Below, piece after piece: positions 1 to 11,631 of a DNA stretch of 64,000 nt. The notes under the pieces are model-generated. The model did not search any database. It saw nothing but the letters and a program-made list of their open reading frames with translations, and was not told the DNA's origin. The position numbers were made by a program, and so were the translations under genes. Source of the stretch: Wyeomyia smithii. Lineage: Eukaryota; Arthropoda; Insecta; Diptera; Culicidae. Position 1 is the stretch's first letter. The number at the start of each line of letters is the position of its first letter. The stretch covers positions 247,813,589-247,877,588 of the forward strand of contig NC_073695.1 of the NCBI RefSeq assembly GCF_029784165.1, written 5' to 3'.

Positions 1-1414
1 ATACATCGTTGGTCGACTGCAGTCAACGACGGCGACAGCCTGCATCGGTTCTTTAGCCTTGGTGCTGCTGATATGAGAAACTGTTTTTTTTATGATTTTT
101 AAGCGAAATCTGATGTGTTTTAGTATCGCAGTTCATTACTAACATCGAGTGAAGATGTCTGATACTGGAGATCCAAATGACGGTCCGGTGCATTTCCTGA
201 GGGAAATTTTATTCGCAGAACGGCGCACGAAATTGTACGAAAAACATTCAATTAAATTTTTATTTCCGAGCGCTTTTCGGCGGGGGGAAAGGCCTCTGAC
301 CATCCGACGGATGCGCACATTCCACTGCACAGCCGTGACTTGCAGTCGCGACTTTGTCCCAGCCCAGAACCGGCATTGCGGGAATCGTCAGAATCGCTGC
401 ATTTTGTTGTGTGTAATAAAAGCTCATAAATAACACTTTTTCCAGCCGCACACATGTCAGAATATTGCATGGTTGAAAGTGTTATTTTTCCGCCCCGTCT
501 GGGTGGAAAGTCCGTGCATCACGGTGCACCTAGTGGTGCTGTATAGTCTTTCATACTTTAGCCCACCGATTCGCTTTGACTAAATTTGTGCCGAAACGAG
601 ACTCGTTCTGCCCATCTGCTGGAAATGCCAGCAATTGATGCAGTCGCAAATCGCCATCTGCTGTGCAGAATGCGACTCCGCGAGTATGCGATTCCGCACA
701 AATGCAGTGGTAGAGAAAGCACCCATCATCATCATCATCACCGTCGTCATTGTTACCAGCAGTGTCATCATCGGCATCGTCAGATGAAATTTGCGGCTGC
801 AAATCCGATGCCAAAGTGAGCCGGCAACCGGCGCGTTTCGTGGACAAATGGGTGACAATATTTTTGCCACCACCAATAAATCATTGATGCAATTTGATTC
901 ACGGGAACAGATTTGAACGCGACAAAATGAACTGACCTTTCGACTTCAAGCCACCGTTCAATTTTTTTGCCCACTAATTGACGTCACATGGAAGCGTTAG
1001 TTTCAGGGTAATATTTATTTAAGTTTTGTACGTTTGTCCCAGCGGAGGCGATAACTAAACCGGGAAGTGGTGCCGTGAATTGTGCGAGTTTTAACTCGCT
1101 CGATACTGATATTTAAACTAACAGCCATATAAAAACTGATTTTTTTTATTCATGAAACATTCGAAATCAAATACGATTTCGTTTCAGCAGTGTTGTAAGG
1201 GTTGGTAGAAAAAAAGTTATATAGATTACTTTTATAAGAAAACTCATGTTATATCAGACGAATTTCGCACATCCTCGACCAGATCTTGGCAGCAACCTCT
1301 CATAATTTTATGAAATTTTGTTAATAAGACTTTCTAAACTACACCAAATCGCATTTTTTTTTCTCGAAAATTTATCTAAATAATAACAAGCGTAAGAGAA
1401 GAGGTTTTCAATTT
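1..1414. other. Unassigned flank, no gene recognised
   Basis: Short overlapping ORFs exist on both strands, but none shows a recognisable domain, a splice context or consistent codon bias. The first 1 kb is richer in GC than most of the window. After about 1100 the sequence becomes AT-rich. I see nothing else I can support here. Confidence 0.5.
723..741 (+). repeat. (CAT)n microsatellite
   Basis: A short run of CAT trinucleotides followed by imperfect CGT/CAT units. It creates spurious His-rich and Asp/Met-rich ORFs on the two strands. Confidence 0.8.
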
Positions 1415-1935
1415 CAAGCAAAAATAAATTTCTCAGTGTTTAGACCCATTTCTCCTTAAGCGACAACAATGGTGCCATTTTGAATTTTCGAGAAATCGGA
1501 ATTTTTTTATGTTTTTGGACGCCATTTTGTGTTAAGGCCAATTATCAAAATTCTAAGAGTTTGTCCGCATATTAGCATCTTCTTACCCATCTTTTGAAAA
1601 AAATATCTTAAAGCGGACAAATACTGAACTCGAGACGGCGAATCTACGAAAACGCTTTTGGCATGGTTTCAGTATATTTCAAAAGCAAAATAATATCGAA
1701 TATGTAGAGCATTAATGGTAATGCGCTAATATTCAAATTATGTCTTATATCAAGTAATAAAGTTAAGCCTCAGAAATCGATTGGTAGGTGTTTGATCCAC
1801 GTAAAACGTCAGCAGCAAGTCAATTTCGCCCAAATTCCCTTACAATACTAATATAGGTTTATCTCGACGTTACATTAACTTATTTGAGACCTGTTTGATG
1901 TGTTATCGAGAATGTAAGCAATACTCTAAGACACA
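1415..1935 (+). repeat. Left arm of a long inverted repeat
   Basis: This stretch is matched in reverse complement by 3150-3690. Shared blocks in order include a CGCCATTTTG/CAAAATGGCG block, GAGTTTGTCC, GCATGGTTTCA, a block around ATTAATGGTAATGCGCTAAT, AATCGATTGGTAGGTGT and GTTACATTAACTTATTTGA. The arms are about 500 bp and clearly diverged with indels, so this is an old foldback element or two old copies in opposite orientation. I could not define outer termini or a target duplication. Confidence 0.7.
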
Positions 1936-2191
1936 ATAACAACTTGTCTTCACACTATGAACACAAATTCTAAACAAATATTCAGACCCATCTGGACAAG
2001 TGGTTGTACAAGATGTTTCAAAGGATTCAGACTGAACTTCTGAGAATGATATTGAAGCATCCTCGCTGGTTTACGTTAGACGTTAGAAAATATGTCTAAC
2101 CAAATTATCAATAAGTTCCGACAAAGATCGTTGCAATCCTCAATTACAACGATTAGCTCACAGTAAAATAACCAACAAGTAGGTTTACAAT

Positions 2192-2503
2192 AAGTAGGAC
2201 CTTGCAGTTGGTCTCGAGGTATGATGCTGGCCTAGCAAGTCAGTCGTCGTAGGTTCGAGTCTCGGCTTTGGAGAGACTGTTAGTGTCAGTAGAATCGTAG
2301 CGCTAGCCCCGCAATGGTCCTGTACATCAAACATTTGGCTGCGATTTTAATTGGCTCCGTAAAACATCAATTTGTATTGATCCGTGTCAAATAAATGTTG
2401 TGTGGACAAAAAAATAAAAAAGAAAAAGTTGGCTGCGAAGTCTGTGTATAATAAACAGAAGGTGAAGCTTCAAATCGGAATGTAGCACCGAGGCCTTGCT
2501 TTG
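2192..2503 (+). mobile_element. SINE-A copy 1 (tRNA-derived SINE)
   Basis: A tRNA-like head with a B-box-like GGTTCGAGTC is followed by a body ending in TGTAGCACCGAGGCCTTGCTTTG. A perfect 12-bp duplication, TAGGTTTACAAT, lies at 2180-2191 and 2504-2515 and fixes both ends. The same family recurs at 21254, 33991, 45236 and 50862. This copy is interrupted by an 84-bp LINE tail at 2345-2428. I name it SINE-A only for use here. Confidence 0.85.
2345..2428 (+). mobile_element. 84-bp 5'-truncated LINE tail inserted in SINE-A
   Basis: The inserted bases resemble the last ~70 nt of the I-type LINE at 53-58 kb (shared TAATTGGC.CCGT.AAACAT, TTGTATT and GTGTCAAATAAATGTT) and end in an A-rich tail. The SINE sequence TTGGCTGCGA is duplicated on both sides (2335-2344 and 2429-2438). 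Other SINE-A copies run straight through this point. It is therefore a nested, extremely short LINE insertion, not part of the SINE. Confidence 0.8.
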
Positions 2504-2515
2504 TAGGTTTACAAT

Positions 2516-3149
2516 TTTCCAACCATTATATTTACTTAACTGCGGAAGCAATTACAATCTTTTAAAAAATAAAATTAAAAAAAAATATATGTAATAGGGT
2601 TGATATGCCACCATTCACTTCAAATTTGACGGAAAATTTTGCAATTTTGTCACTTCAAATGTTGGGTACCCCAGGAATTTTATCCGAAAAAATTACCTTT
2701 TTCCTAACAAAATGACTGCCAGATTTTTAGAAAATAGACCTGGCAACGCTGCCTATAAGACATAATCATCGCGTCTCCGATGAAGTTGATTCATTTGGAA
2801 TGTTTTATTGACATTTCTTTTGTCAATTATCGCAAGGTTGTCTATAAGCTATTTTTGCAGCGAGTCAATCATCAATGTAGTTTCATCATCAAAGTTGTTT
2901 GTTCTAAGCTGCCGATGTTTCAAAATAAGAAATGTACATGTACATGCTTAATGTGTCACAATAACTTCGCTTAGTAATTTATGGGCCTCCGCGGACAGTT
3001 TAAACAGGAGAGTAAATAAATGTTTACGAATCATTGACGATTGTTTGCGGAGTAGTGAATCAACTTTATCGAAGACGCAGTGATTCTGTCTCATTGCTGA
3101 AGTGAGATTTTTGTGTTTTGATCGGTCCTGGCCAAAAATGCGACCCCCT
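2516..3149. other. Spacer of the 1.4-3.7 kb inverted repeat
   Basis: AT-rich sequence between the SINE and the right arm. A 64-codon ORF at 2780-2974 has no recognisable features. No RNA gene or element seen. Confidence 0.4.
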
Positions 3150-3690
3150 AGTGTATCATTGAGTATCGCTTACATTCTTAATATTACATTAAACAGATTT
3201 CAAATAAGTTAATGTAACGTCGAGTTAAACCTATTTTAGTATTGTAGGGGGATTGAGGCAAAATTGCAATGTTGCTGACATTTTACGTGGATCAGACACC
3301 TACCAATCGATTTCTGAGACTTTTTACTCAATATTAGATTTGATTTGACTACCAATTTCAGATATTAGCGCATTACCATTAATGCTAATACACACTCGTT
3401 ATTATTTTGCTTTGTGAAATATATTGAAACCATGCCAAAAGCGTTGTCATGGAATCACCGTTCAAAGCTCAGTTTATGTCCGATTTAAGATCTGTTTTTT
3501 TTTTTAAGATGGGCAAGAAGATACTACTATTGTATGTGGACAAACTCTTAGAATTTTAATATTTGGCTTTAAAAAAATGGCGTCCAAGTTACATTGAAAA
3601 TTTTGGATTTCTCAAGAATTCAAAATGGCGCCACTGTTGCTTCTCAAGGTGAAATTTGTTCAAACTGGGAAAAATTTGTTTTTGCGTCAA
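3150..3690 (-). repeat. Right arm of a long inverted repeat
   Basis: Reverse-complement partner of 1415-1935, with the same blocks in reverse order. Weaker similarity may continue a little outward on both sides (AAATTTGTTTTTG-like). The arms enclose about 1.2 kb, which contains SINE-A copy 1. Confidence 0.7.
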
Positions 3691-3944
3691 AATACAACGA
3701 AAAATCATGCATAGACAGAAGAAAAAGTAAATTTTGGTTGCATTGTGTTATCGGCTTACACAACTGAACATGTTTCCGAAAGGTTGCAAAATTTCTTCAA
3801 TACACAGGGTAGCAAAAAAAAACAAAATACTACGGAGGTGGCGGAGGAGGACACCAAATTTCGTTTACCTTTCCGATTTCTGCGTTAGAGAAATGAGCTA
3901 ACCGCATGGAAAATATATTGGGACCAGAAACGTTGATATGCATG

Positions 3945-4081
3945 TTTTTGCCTTTCTCCTAGAAAGGTATAGCAATCACTGGAAAAACCGAAGGTATAAA
4001 AGTTGTCCCAATGGCCGAATGTCATATACCCCTCGACCCCTTTCGACGAACTGAGCATTTTCTGTATGTATGTATGTATGT

Positions 4082-4118
<37 letters not shown>

Positions 4119-6450
4119 TGTGTGTGTGTATGTATGTATGTGCAACTTTTTTTTCTCACTCACTTTTATCAGAGATGGCTGGACCGATTTTCATAATTGC
4201 AAATAAAAGGTCTCGTTGCGCCATAGGTTGCTATTGAATTTCATTGTAATCGGATTTTTAGTTTAGAGGTTATGTATCAAAATGTAAAAATCACGAAACA
4301 TCAATATCTCAGAAACCACACAACCGATTTGAAAAAAATTGGTTTCAAATGATTGGGCTGTCCCCAGAACCCTTAACTTTTGAATTTCGTTATGATTGAA
4401 CATATGGTTCAAAAGTTATGTAAAGAAAAGTTATCCTGAGGTTGTTTAAACTCACTCATTTTTCTCAGTAATGGCTGAACCGATTTTCACAAAATTAGTG
4501 TCAAATGAAAGGTCTAGTTGCCCCATAGGTTGCTATTGAATTTCATTGCTATTGAATTTCATTGCAATCGGATTGTAACTGTGCCCGTTGTTCATAAAAA
4601 TGTGAAATCACATAATGAAAGTAAACATATTGACTTTCTCCTAACGATCACTGGCTAATTAAAAGGTAGAAAAATGATTGAAATGGCCGAATGTCATATA
4701 ATACTCTACTCAGTTCGACGAATCGAGCATTTTCTGCATATATGCATGTATAGGTGTATATGTTTGTGTGTGGGTGTGTACGTGTGTATGTGCACCTTTC
4801 TTTCGCATTCACTTTTCTCGGAGATGGTCTGACCGATTCTTTCTATCTTGGTGTCAAATTAAGGGTCTATTTGCCGCTTAGGTTGCTATTAAATTTCATT
4901 GTAATCAAACTTATAGTTTTGGCGCTGCGTCAGAATGTGAAAAACGCTCTTATATCTCAGAAGCTATGAACATAGTTGAATTCAAATAAATGGGCTTTCA
5001 AACCCTTAAACAATGAATTTCATAATGTTTAAACGTGTGGTTTGAAAGTTATAGAAAGAAACGAAACCCGCAGACTGTTTAAAACTATAGCTACGATCAA
5101 AATATGTGGCCTCATCATCATTTGAATTTAATATTGCACTATTTCAATGATTGCGGCCTTGCTCGGGATTGAAGTTGAAATAAAAAGTCATTTCTATCAT
5201 TTCACTTTTTGCCTTTTTCCTAGATAGGTATAGCAATCACTGCCAAAACTAAAGGTATAAAAGTGCTCAACAGGGCCGAATGTCGTATACCTCTCGACTC
5301 AGTTCGACGAGCTGAGCATTTTCTGCATGTGTGTATGTGTAACGCTCTCCCAATCTCACTCGATTTTCTCAGAGATGGCTGAATCGATTTCAATGAAATT
5401 AATTGCAAATGAAAGGTCTAGTTGCCCTATAAGACCCTATTGAATTTTATTGTAATCTGATTTCTAGTTTAGAGGTTATGTATCAAAATGTAAAAATCAC
5501 GAAACATCAATATCTCAGAAAATACACAACCGATTTGAACAAAATTGGTTTCAAATGAACGGGCTACCTCAACTTTTGAATTTTATGAAGATTGAACATA
5601 TGGTTCAGAAGTTACAGAAAGAAACGTGTTCTGGAGACTGTTTAATCTCACTCATGTTTCTCAGAGATGGCTGGACCGATTTTCATAAAATCAGTGTCAT
5701 ATGGAAAGTCTTGTTGCCCCCTAAGACTCTAATGATTTTTTTTTTGCGAACGGATTATTACTTTTCCTGTTATGTTTTAAAATGTGATATCCAGCTATGA
5801 AAAGAAACATATTCTGATGACTACTTGGGCTCACTCACTTTTCTCAGAGATGGTTGACATGATTTCCACAGAATCAGTATCAAATGAAAGGTCTAGCTGC
5901 CTCGTAACACTCTATTGAATTTTGCTGTAATCGGAATGTAACTTCGTCTGTAATGTATCGAAATGTGAAAATCACTAAACTTCATTATCTTAGAAACTAC
6001 ACAACAGATTTGAACAATATTGATATTGAATGAACGGGATAGTTAAGGGTTAACTGATGAATTATTATTGAACACGTGGTTCCAAAGTTTGGCTCCCCCA
6101 TACGTTCCCTTTTCATTTGATTGTAATCAAACTTAAGCAACCGTTATGTTTTAATTTGTAAAACAACCAAAGTCTATTTTCTCAAGTATTACACGACTTA
6201 TTTGAACATAACTAGTGTCATACAAACGAGTCATCTCTCAAACTTACAAATAACAAACTTCATAAAAATTTGATATACTGTTCAAAAGTTTTGTATAGAA
6301 AAGAAATTCAAACACTATTCAACACAATAGCTGCTTTGATCAATATATATGGCCTCAACATGATTTCAATGTGGTATCGTACTATTTGAACGTTCCCGGT
6401 ATCGCTCGTGATTAAATTGTTCGAAATTAAGAGTCATTTCTTATATTTCG
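3945..6450 (+). repeat. Tandem array of a microsatellite-linked interspersed repeat
   Basis: Three long heads recur, near 3945, 4626 and 5206. Each has TTTCTCCTA-like sequence, an AATGGCCGAATGTCATATA-like block, a GACGAACTGAGCATTTTCTG-like block and then a TG/TGTA tract. A shorter internal motif, close to CAGAGATGGCTGGACCGATT, recurs near 4171, 4467, 4821, 5371, 5661 and 5847, giving monomers of about 300 bp in places. The same tail (GGCCTCA plus ATTTCAAT) ends two units, near 5200 and 6440. This resembles microsatellite-associated interspersed nuclear elements known in insects. That family match is by memory only. Confidence 0.75.
4063..4141 (+). repeat. TGTA/TG microsatellite
   Basis: TGTA repeats grade into an uninterrupted TG tract and back to TGTA. 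It forms the microsatellite of the first array unit and explains the Cys/Val-rich and His/Thr-rich ORFs here. Confidence 0.95.
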
Positions 6451-7845
6451 CTATTTCTGAAACACTAACATTACGTCAAATTTCATATTTTATACTTAAA
6501 TTACAACATCAATATTTTAGAACCCAAAGAGAGAATATACCTTTTTGGATTTAAGCATTCATGTAAATCTATTTTTACAAATGATAAGTTCGAATGAGAA
6601 ATGCTGAGTCTGACCGCTAGGTGGATTAATTTAGGTTTTTTTACGCTTATTGCTCTACTATACCGAAACTTGTTCTTCCTGCCAAGTATCGCCAATTATA
6701 ACTTTCTGGAGAGGATTCAACTGTGTGTCCTTTTGCTCTTTATAAGCTTATCAAAGCGGACTCTGTAACCTTGGGGTTACGCAACTTTATTCAGATGTAT
6801 TCGAAAACCATGAAATTTTTCATCAATTTTTGCTAAGTAATCAAAAAATGTTTGTAGTTATACACTCTGGTCTGCCAAAGTGCATACAAATTTTGCTCTA
6901 GAGCTAAATCTGAAAAAATATGGTAGATTATATTTTTCTAACCGTTTCTTTTTGGTGTTCCTAGTTTAATTAGAAGTGCGTGAAAAGGCCGCAGAGTAAT
7001 TGCTTCTACGTTTGCTTACGAGCAGGCTTGTTGTTTCTCCTGGAAGAATCACTAGCACGTGGGAGAATATCGTGTACTGTGGAAATAGCTGCTCTCCCAC
7101 AGCCCAATTAACAAAACTAATTATAGTTTTATAGTGCTTTTTTGCTATATTAAGTATTATAAAACTTTGATAAAACGAATATTATTACACGGGAAGAAAG
7201 CGACACATATGTTTGAAGAGAGCAGCGAATTGTTTGATCTGAGGAGCTTACAAAAACCACCGCACAGTGGGACCAAACAGAAAAAAAACGGACAAAAGTC
7301 TTTTTCGACGTTTTAGCATATAGGTGTCTTCAGAGAAGTTTTCTAATATGCGATTTGAAATATTTTAGGATAATCGTTGAAAATGTTATAAGGGAGGTAT
7401 TTAGTCAAAATAAAAGCAACAACATATTTACCACCGCACCGCGCACCGCGCTGAACTTCTGTGCTTTCTCACTAGAGTGATTCACCATTCTTGGTTCGCT
7501 CAGCTGTGGTGTAAGCAGCAAGTGTTTTAGTTTTTCTGCGAGCGGTAGGAGCACAGCACAGAGCAGAAGAAATAAATTTGGTGCAAAAAATTGCCACACG
7601 CAACACTCATGCTGGGCAAGAATTGATGTGCTGAAGAAGTGCTCCTTTCACATATTAAGAAGAAAAACAAACTCGTTTACGGTAAAACGTCATTTGAGAT
7701 TCCGAAAACTGAAAGCACTCTCAACTAGGCTAAAAGCACCAAAATTTATAGGAACGGTTTTTTCGTTTTTGTCAACCAGTTGTCAACACAGGTTTGCTGA
7801 GATCTCAATCTGCTTTTTTTCTGACGAAATAAGTAAAAATTGAAT
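6451..7845. other. Unassigned AT-rich sequence
   Basis: No domain-bearing ORF. A CACAGTGGGACCAAAC motif near 7263 resembles ends of short mosquito repeats, but I found no matching second end. Confidence 0.4.
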
Positions 7846-8335
7846 GATTTCCCATTTAGTTGAATCTTAATGATTTTGGCAGTATGAGGCCAATTGTTGT
7901 CATGCAGTAGAATCACTTTTTTATTCCTTACCATTTTTTGCGTAGTGCTCGGTGTAATCGCATCAATTTTAATCGAAACTTTCCAAACATATAGTATAAC
8001 TTTTGCACATTGTATAACTTTCGCTGTATAACTGTCGTATAGTCGACGACGTAGGAGCATTACAGGGTGGTCCCGATTGTTTTCCTTTTCGCTTTGGGTT
8101 GAATTAATGAGTTCATGTTTTATCAGCCGTCACGGTGCCATAAAGCAATCGCTTTCTTTTTAGCGCTGGAGCAGTCTTTTGATCGATGGAATCAATTAAG
8201 GCACTATTTTTTACTCAGAGCAGCATTTCCTTAAACTGTTTTTCTTGCAATGAAATGAGAAAAGTAACACATCGCAAAGATGATGACTATTTGGAACAAA
8301 TTAAGACATTTTCACACAACTAAAACTGCGTTTAT
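7846..8335 (-). pseudogene. mariner transposase relic
   Basis: On the minus strand, about 7900-7960 encodes KKVILLHDNNWPHTAK, matching the mariner catalytic block usually written VILLHDNARPHTAK with its second catalytic Asp. Upstream (toward 8335) the sequence shares blocks with the second relic at 19966-20345, such as GCAGCATTTCCTTAAACTGTTTT and a GATGA.TATTTGG block. Reading frames are broken by stops and the C-terminal catalytic region is not recognisable. A non-functional Tc1/mariner-superfamily copy. Termini not resolved. Confidence 0.65.
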
Positions 8336-9072
8336 TCGTAGTCCGGAAGGTCACGAAAAACGCCGTTCAACATACAGACCTGTGAAAAAGAGAAGAGAAG
8401 CAAAGCCTTTAAATCACCGTACTGATTTTTAGAATTTTGACTGCAAAAGGAAAATATTTGAAACGATTTTGCAGAGAAAATTGGGAATTCTTGTTTTAAT
8501 TTTCGTTTGAACGCAGAAACATTTCTCTTATTTTATTTATTTTTTTCTGAAAAGCTGAAAATATTTCACTCAGCATGTCAAAAACACAGAGATGCAGTGA
8601 TGTAGCCAGAAATCCCTTTGAGGGGAGAAGAGTCAGGTTATAACAAATTTGAATTTTGAACATGCTGAAGAAAGAGTAACCTTAATAATTGAGAGCAGTT
8701 ATTAATTTAGGCTACTCTGTTTTTAACAAAACTGGATTGAAGAATCAGTGGTTTAGCGCGCCCACATAACTTACTTTGTAGAGTGCACCCTAGTGAAAAA
8801 AATTGGTTTTATAAAAGTTTTATAGCGCTAAACAAAGCCAAAACGGCGATATAAAACTGTGATGAAACCAGTTTCGTTACTTGGGCAGAAATATGAGTGC
8901 GGGAGAATATTGGAGAGAGATAATAAAAGAAAACAACGAAAAAGATGAAGAGAATGGTGTGTCTTTACACAACCCGCATTGCTATCTTTAGCGATACAGC
9001 TTACCGTGCAACACACGTGCTGCTAAATAAACCGCTGCGTACAATACAATACAATAGGGTGCTTACAATAGC
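8336..9072. other. Unassigned sequence
   Basis: AT-rich. Short ORFs near 8828-9198 have no recognisable features. Nothing else seen. Confidence 0.4.
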
Positions 9073-9711
9073 GTGTACAGTAGGGTGTCTCAAAATTGCA
9101 CAAGTCTGGAATCCCAGAGGCTCACACTCCAGATGATAGAAAATGGTGTAACAAACAAACTTTTGTTCGGCGACAGCTCTAAAGAATGATGTTTTCAACT
9201 GGCCCCGATGACTTTTTTGAAAAAATCGGTTTTTCTTATGTTAAATCCAAAAACATGTCCAGTTATTCAGTTTCCCATGACACCTAACCCTTTTATATTT
9301 TTTACAGGTTCCTTAGGGTCCAAACTGTGAGGAAAAAATTCGATTCGGATTGATTATCGTTAATTTATTTTTCTAAAAAAAATTCTATCGTTTGGCGAAG
9401 AGATTTTTCAAGTAAACTTCGACATTCAAACAATAAAAGTGCGTATTAAACCTAATGCTCTCACCAACTGAATACCACTAAAAGTTGGGAAATTTCATGG
9501 GAAGAACATGACTACACGGCTCTAAAATAACTTGATTTTGAATTATTCTTGATTTACTGTAAAACAAAAAGTTGAACTTTAATGTTTTCCTACAATAATC
9601 AAGGTCAAGTAAAAAAAATCGAATAAATATTATCAAGTTTACAAAAGGGGAGGAAATGTATGTAATTTAACGAGGGTGCGAAAAATGAACAAGAACAGAA
9701 ACTGCTTATTT

Positions 9712-9785
9712 AGATGGGACTCGAACCCGCAATCTCTGGTGACTTCAGTACGGTGCCGGGTCTGCAGACTGCACTGGTATCTTCC
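9712..9785 (-). repeat. tRNA-like (SINE head) fragment
   Basis: On the minus strand GATTGCGGGTTCGAGTCCC has a good Pol III B box and resembles the SINE-B head (GATTGCGGGTTCAAGTCCCG). It lies in the spacer of the outer foldback. The A-box side and a cloverleaf are not convincing, so this is a SINE fragment and not a tRNA gene. Confidence 0.5.
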
Positions 9786-10320
9786 GGAGGTCAATGTTAG
9801 CCTGGTATTTTTCGATAAAAATGTTAATGATGACTCGAAGAGGAAGCTGGTACTAAACTTGAAAAAACTGAGCAGTGAAAACGACAATTCAAGAGTGAAA
9901 AAATATTCGTCTGTAAAAAACTTAGTGGACTCACAGAGAAGTCACTAAAGTTTTTTCGATAGACTGCGGCTTGATATCAAGTTTTTTTTTTATTCAGGAA
10001 GATCCCAAGGCCTGGATAGAAAAGAATAATTATCTTGATGTCAAATCAAAACGTTGAAGCTTAATAGTTTTCAATGATCCTGCAGCATGGGCCCTTTGAG
10101 TAGTTGAAATTATAATACTACATGATACGGCGAATGAACATTTTAGTATTGGAAAACATAATTTCTGCTCCATGAAATTTCCCAACTTTCAATGGTATTC
10201 AGTTGGTGAGAGCATAAGGTTAAATACCCACTTTTATTGATTGAATGTCAAATAATATATACTTGAAAAATCTCTTTTCTAAACGATAGAAATTTTTTTA
10301 GGAAAATAAATTGACGATAA

Positions 10321-11343
10321 CACTGTGCTACAGCGATTTAGAACTTCTGAAGTGACCTAGCGTAGGTTGTAGGTCTTGTTGAGTGTAACATTCGCTCATA
10401 CTAGAAATTTTCCAAACGCCCCAAAAATCTGAAGTTATGGTCAAAATACGGTTTTTTGGACCTCAGGGCATACATTTTTTTAACTCAGTCATTTCTCAAC
10501 CAATTTTCAATATTGAGGCAGTTTTGGAAAGATGTTAACAGAGCTTTCAAAACATTCACAGGTTTGTACTAATATCACTAAAACATGTTGAGTTATTTGA
10601 GTTTAAATATAATTTTTTAGACTTTCACATGCTATTTTTCAACATAACTTGAAATTTTTCACCTATTTTTGTAAGAAAGATACTACAAATACAATAAAAT
10701 TTTGAAATAATATTCAATGACGAATCAAACAAAAGTGGTTTAGTGAAAAGCGGTGAATATTTGGCTGAGTTATAGAGTTTTTAAGAAAACCAGATTTTTT
10801 GGCATCTAACGCACAATTGTTTCACAGTGCTACAAATGGTAAAAAATGCAAAAGCTTTTGATGTGACCTAGTGTGGGAAATAGCTCTAGTCAAGTGTTAA
10901 TAGCGCGCATACTGAAAGTTTTTCGAATACCCCTAAAATTTGAAGTTATGATCAAAACCCAGTTCTCAGACCTCACATTGAAAAATTGTGTGAAAAAATC
11001 TAAAAAAAATATATTGAAACTCAAATAACTCAACATGTTTCAGAAATATTAGTACAAACAGTAGTAACAGTAGTAACATTAGTACAAACAGTAGATGTTT
11101 TGAAAGCTCTGTTTATCTTCTTTCCAAAACTGCCTAAATATTGAAAATCGGTTGAGAAATGACTGAGTTAAAAAAAATGTATGCCCTGAGGTCCAAAAAA
11201 CCGTATTTTGACCATAACTTCAGATTTTGGGGGTGTTTGGAAAATTTCTAGTATGAGCGAATGTTACACTCAACAAGACCTACAACCTATACTAGGTCAC
11301 TTCAGAAGTTCTTGCATTTTTTTTTTTCATTTGTAGCACAGTG
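10321..11343. mobile_element. Inner foldback element with CACTG ends
   Basis: Starts CACTGTGCTACA and ends with the complement TGTAGCACAGTG. It is flanked by TAA on both sides (10318-10320 and 11344-11346). Comparing the arms of the host foldback shows the uninterrupted site, which proves the insertion. Inverted arms run about 10321-10630 and 10985-11343. CACTG ends with a 3-bp duplication fit the CACTA/EnSpm superfamily, but no transposase is present. An internal segment starting near 10826 is a diverged third copy of the arm. Confidence 0.8.
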
Positions 11344-11631
11344 TAATCAATCCAAAACGAATTTTTCCCTCACAGTTTGGACCCTAAGGAGCCTGTAAAA
11401 AATATAAAAGGATTAAGTTTCGTGGGAAACTGAATAACTGGACATGTTTTTTGGATTTAACAAAAGAAAAACCGATTTTTTTAAAAAAGTCATCGGGGCC
11501 AGTTGAAAACATCATTCTCTAGAGCTGTCGCCGAACAAAAGTTTGTTCGTTACACCATTTTCTATCACCTGGAGTGTGACCCCCCGGGGATTCCAGACTT
11601 AAGCAATTTTGAGACACCCTAGTGTACAGTA

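Larger units (their letters stand above)
9083..11621. mobile_element. Large foldback element (outer), with nested insertion
   Basis: The ends are inverted: GGGTGTCTCAAAATTGC at 9083 and its complement ending near 11619. The left arm (about 9083-9530) matches 11344-11621 for its outer part and 10155-10320 for its inner part, because a second foldback is inserted at 10320/10321. Flanks show a perfect 10-bp repeat GTGTACAGTA (9073-9082 and 11622-11631). A TA duplication (9081-9082 and 11620-11621) is an alternative reading, so the superfamily is uncertain. No transposase is encoded, so it is non-autonomous. Confidence 0.8.
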
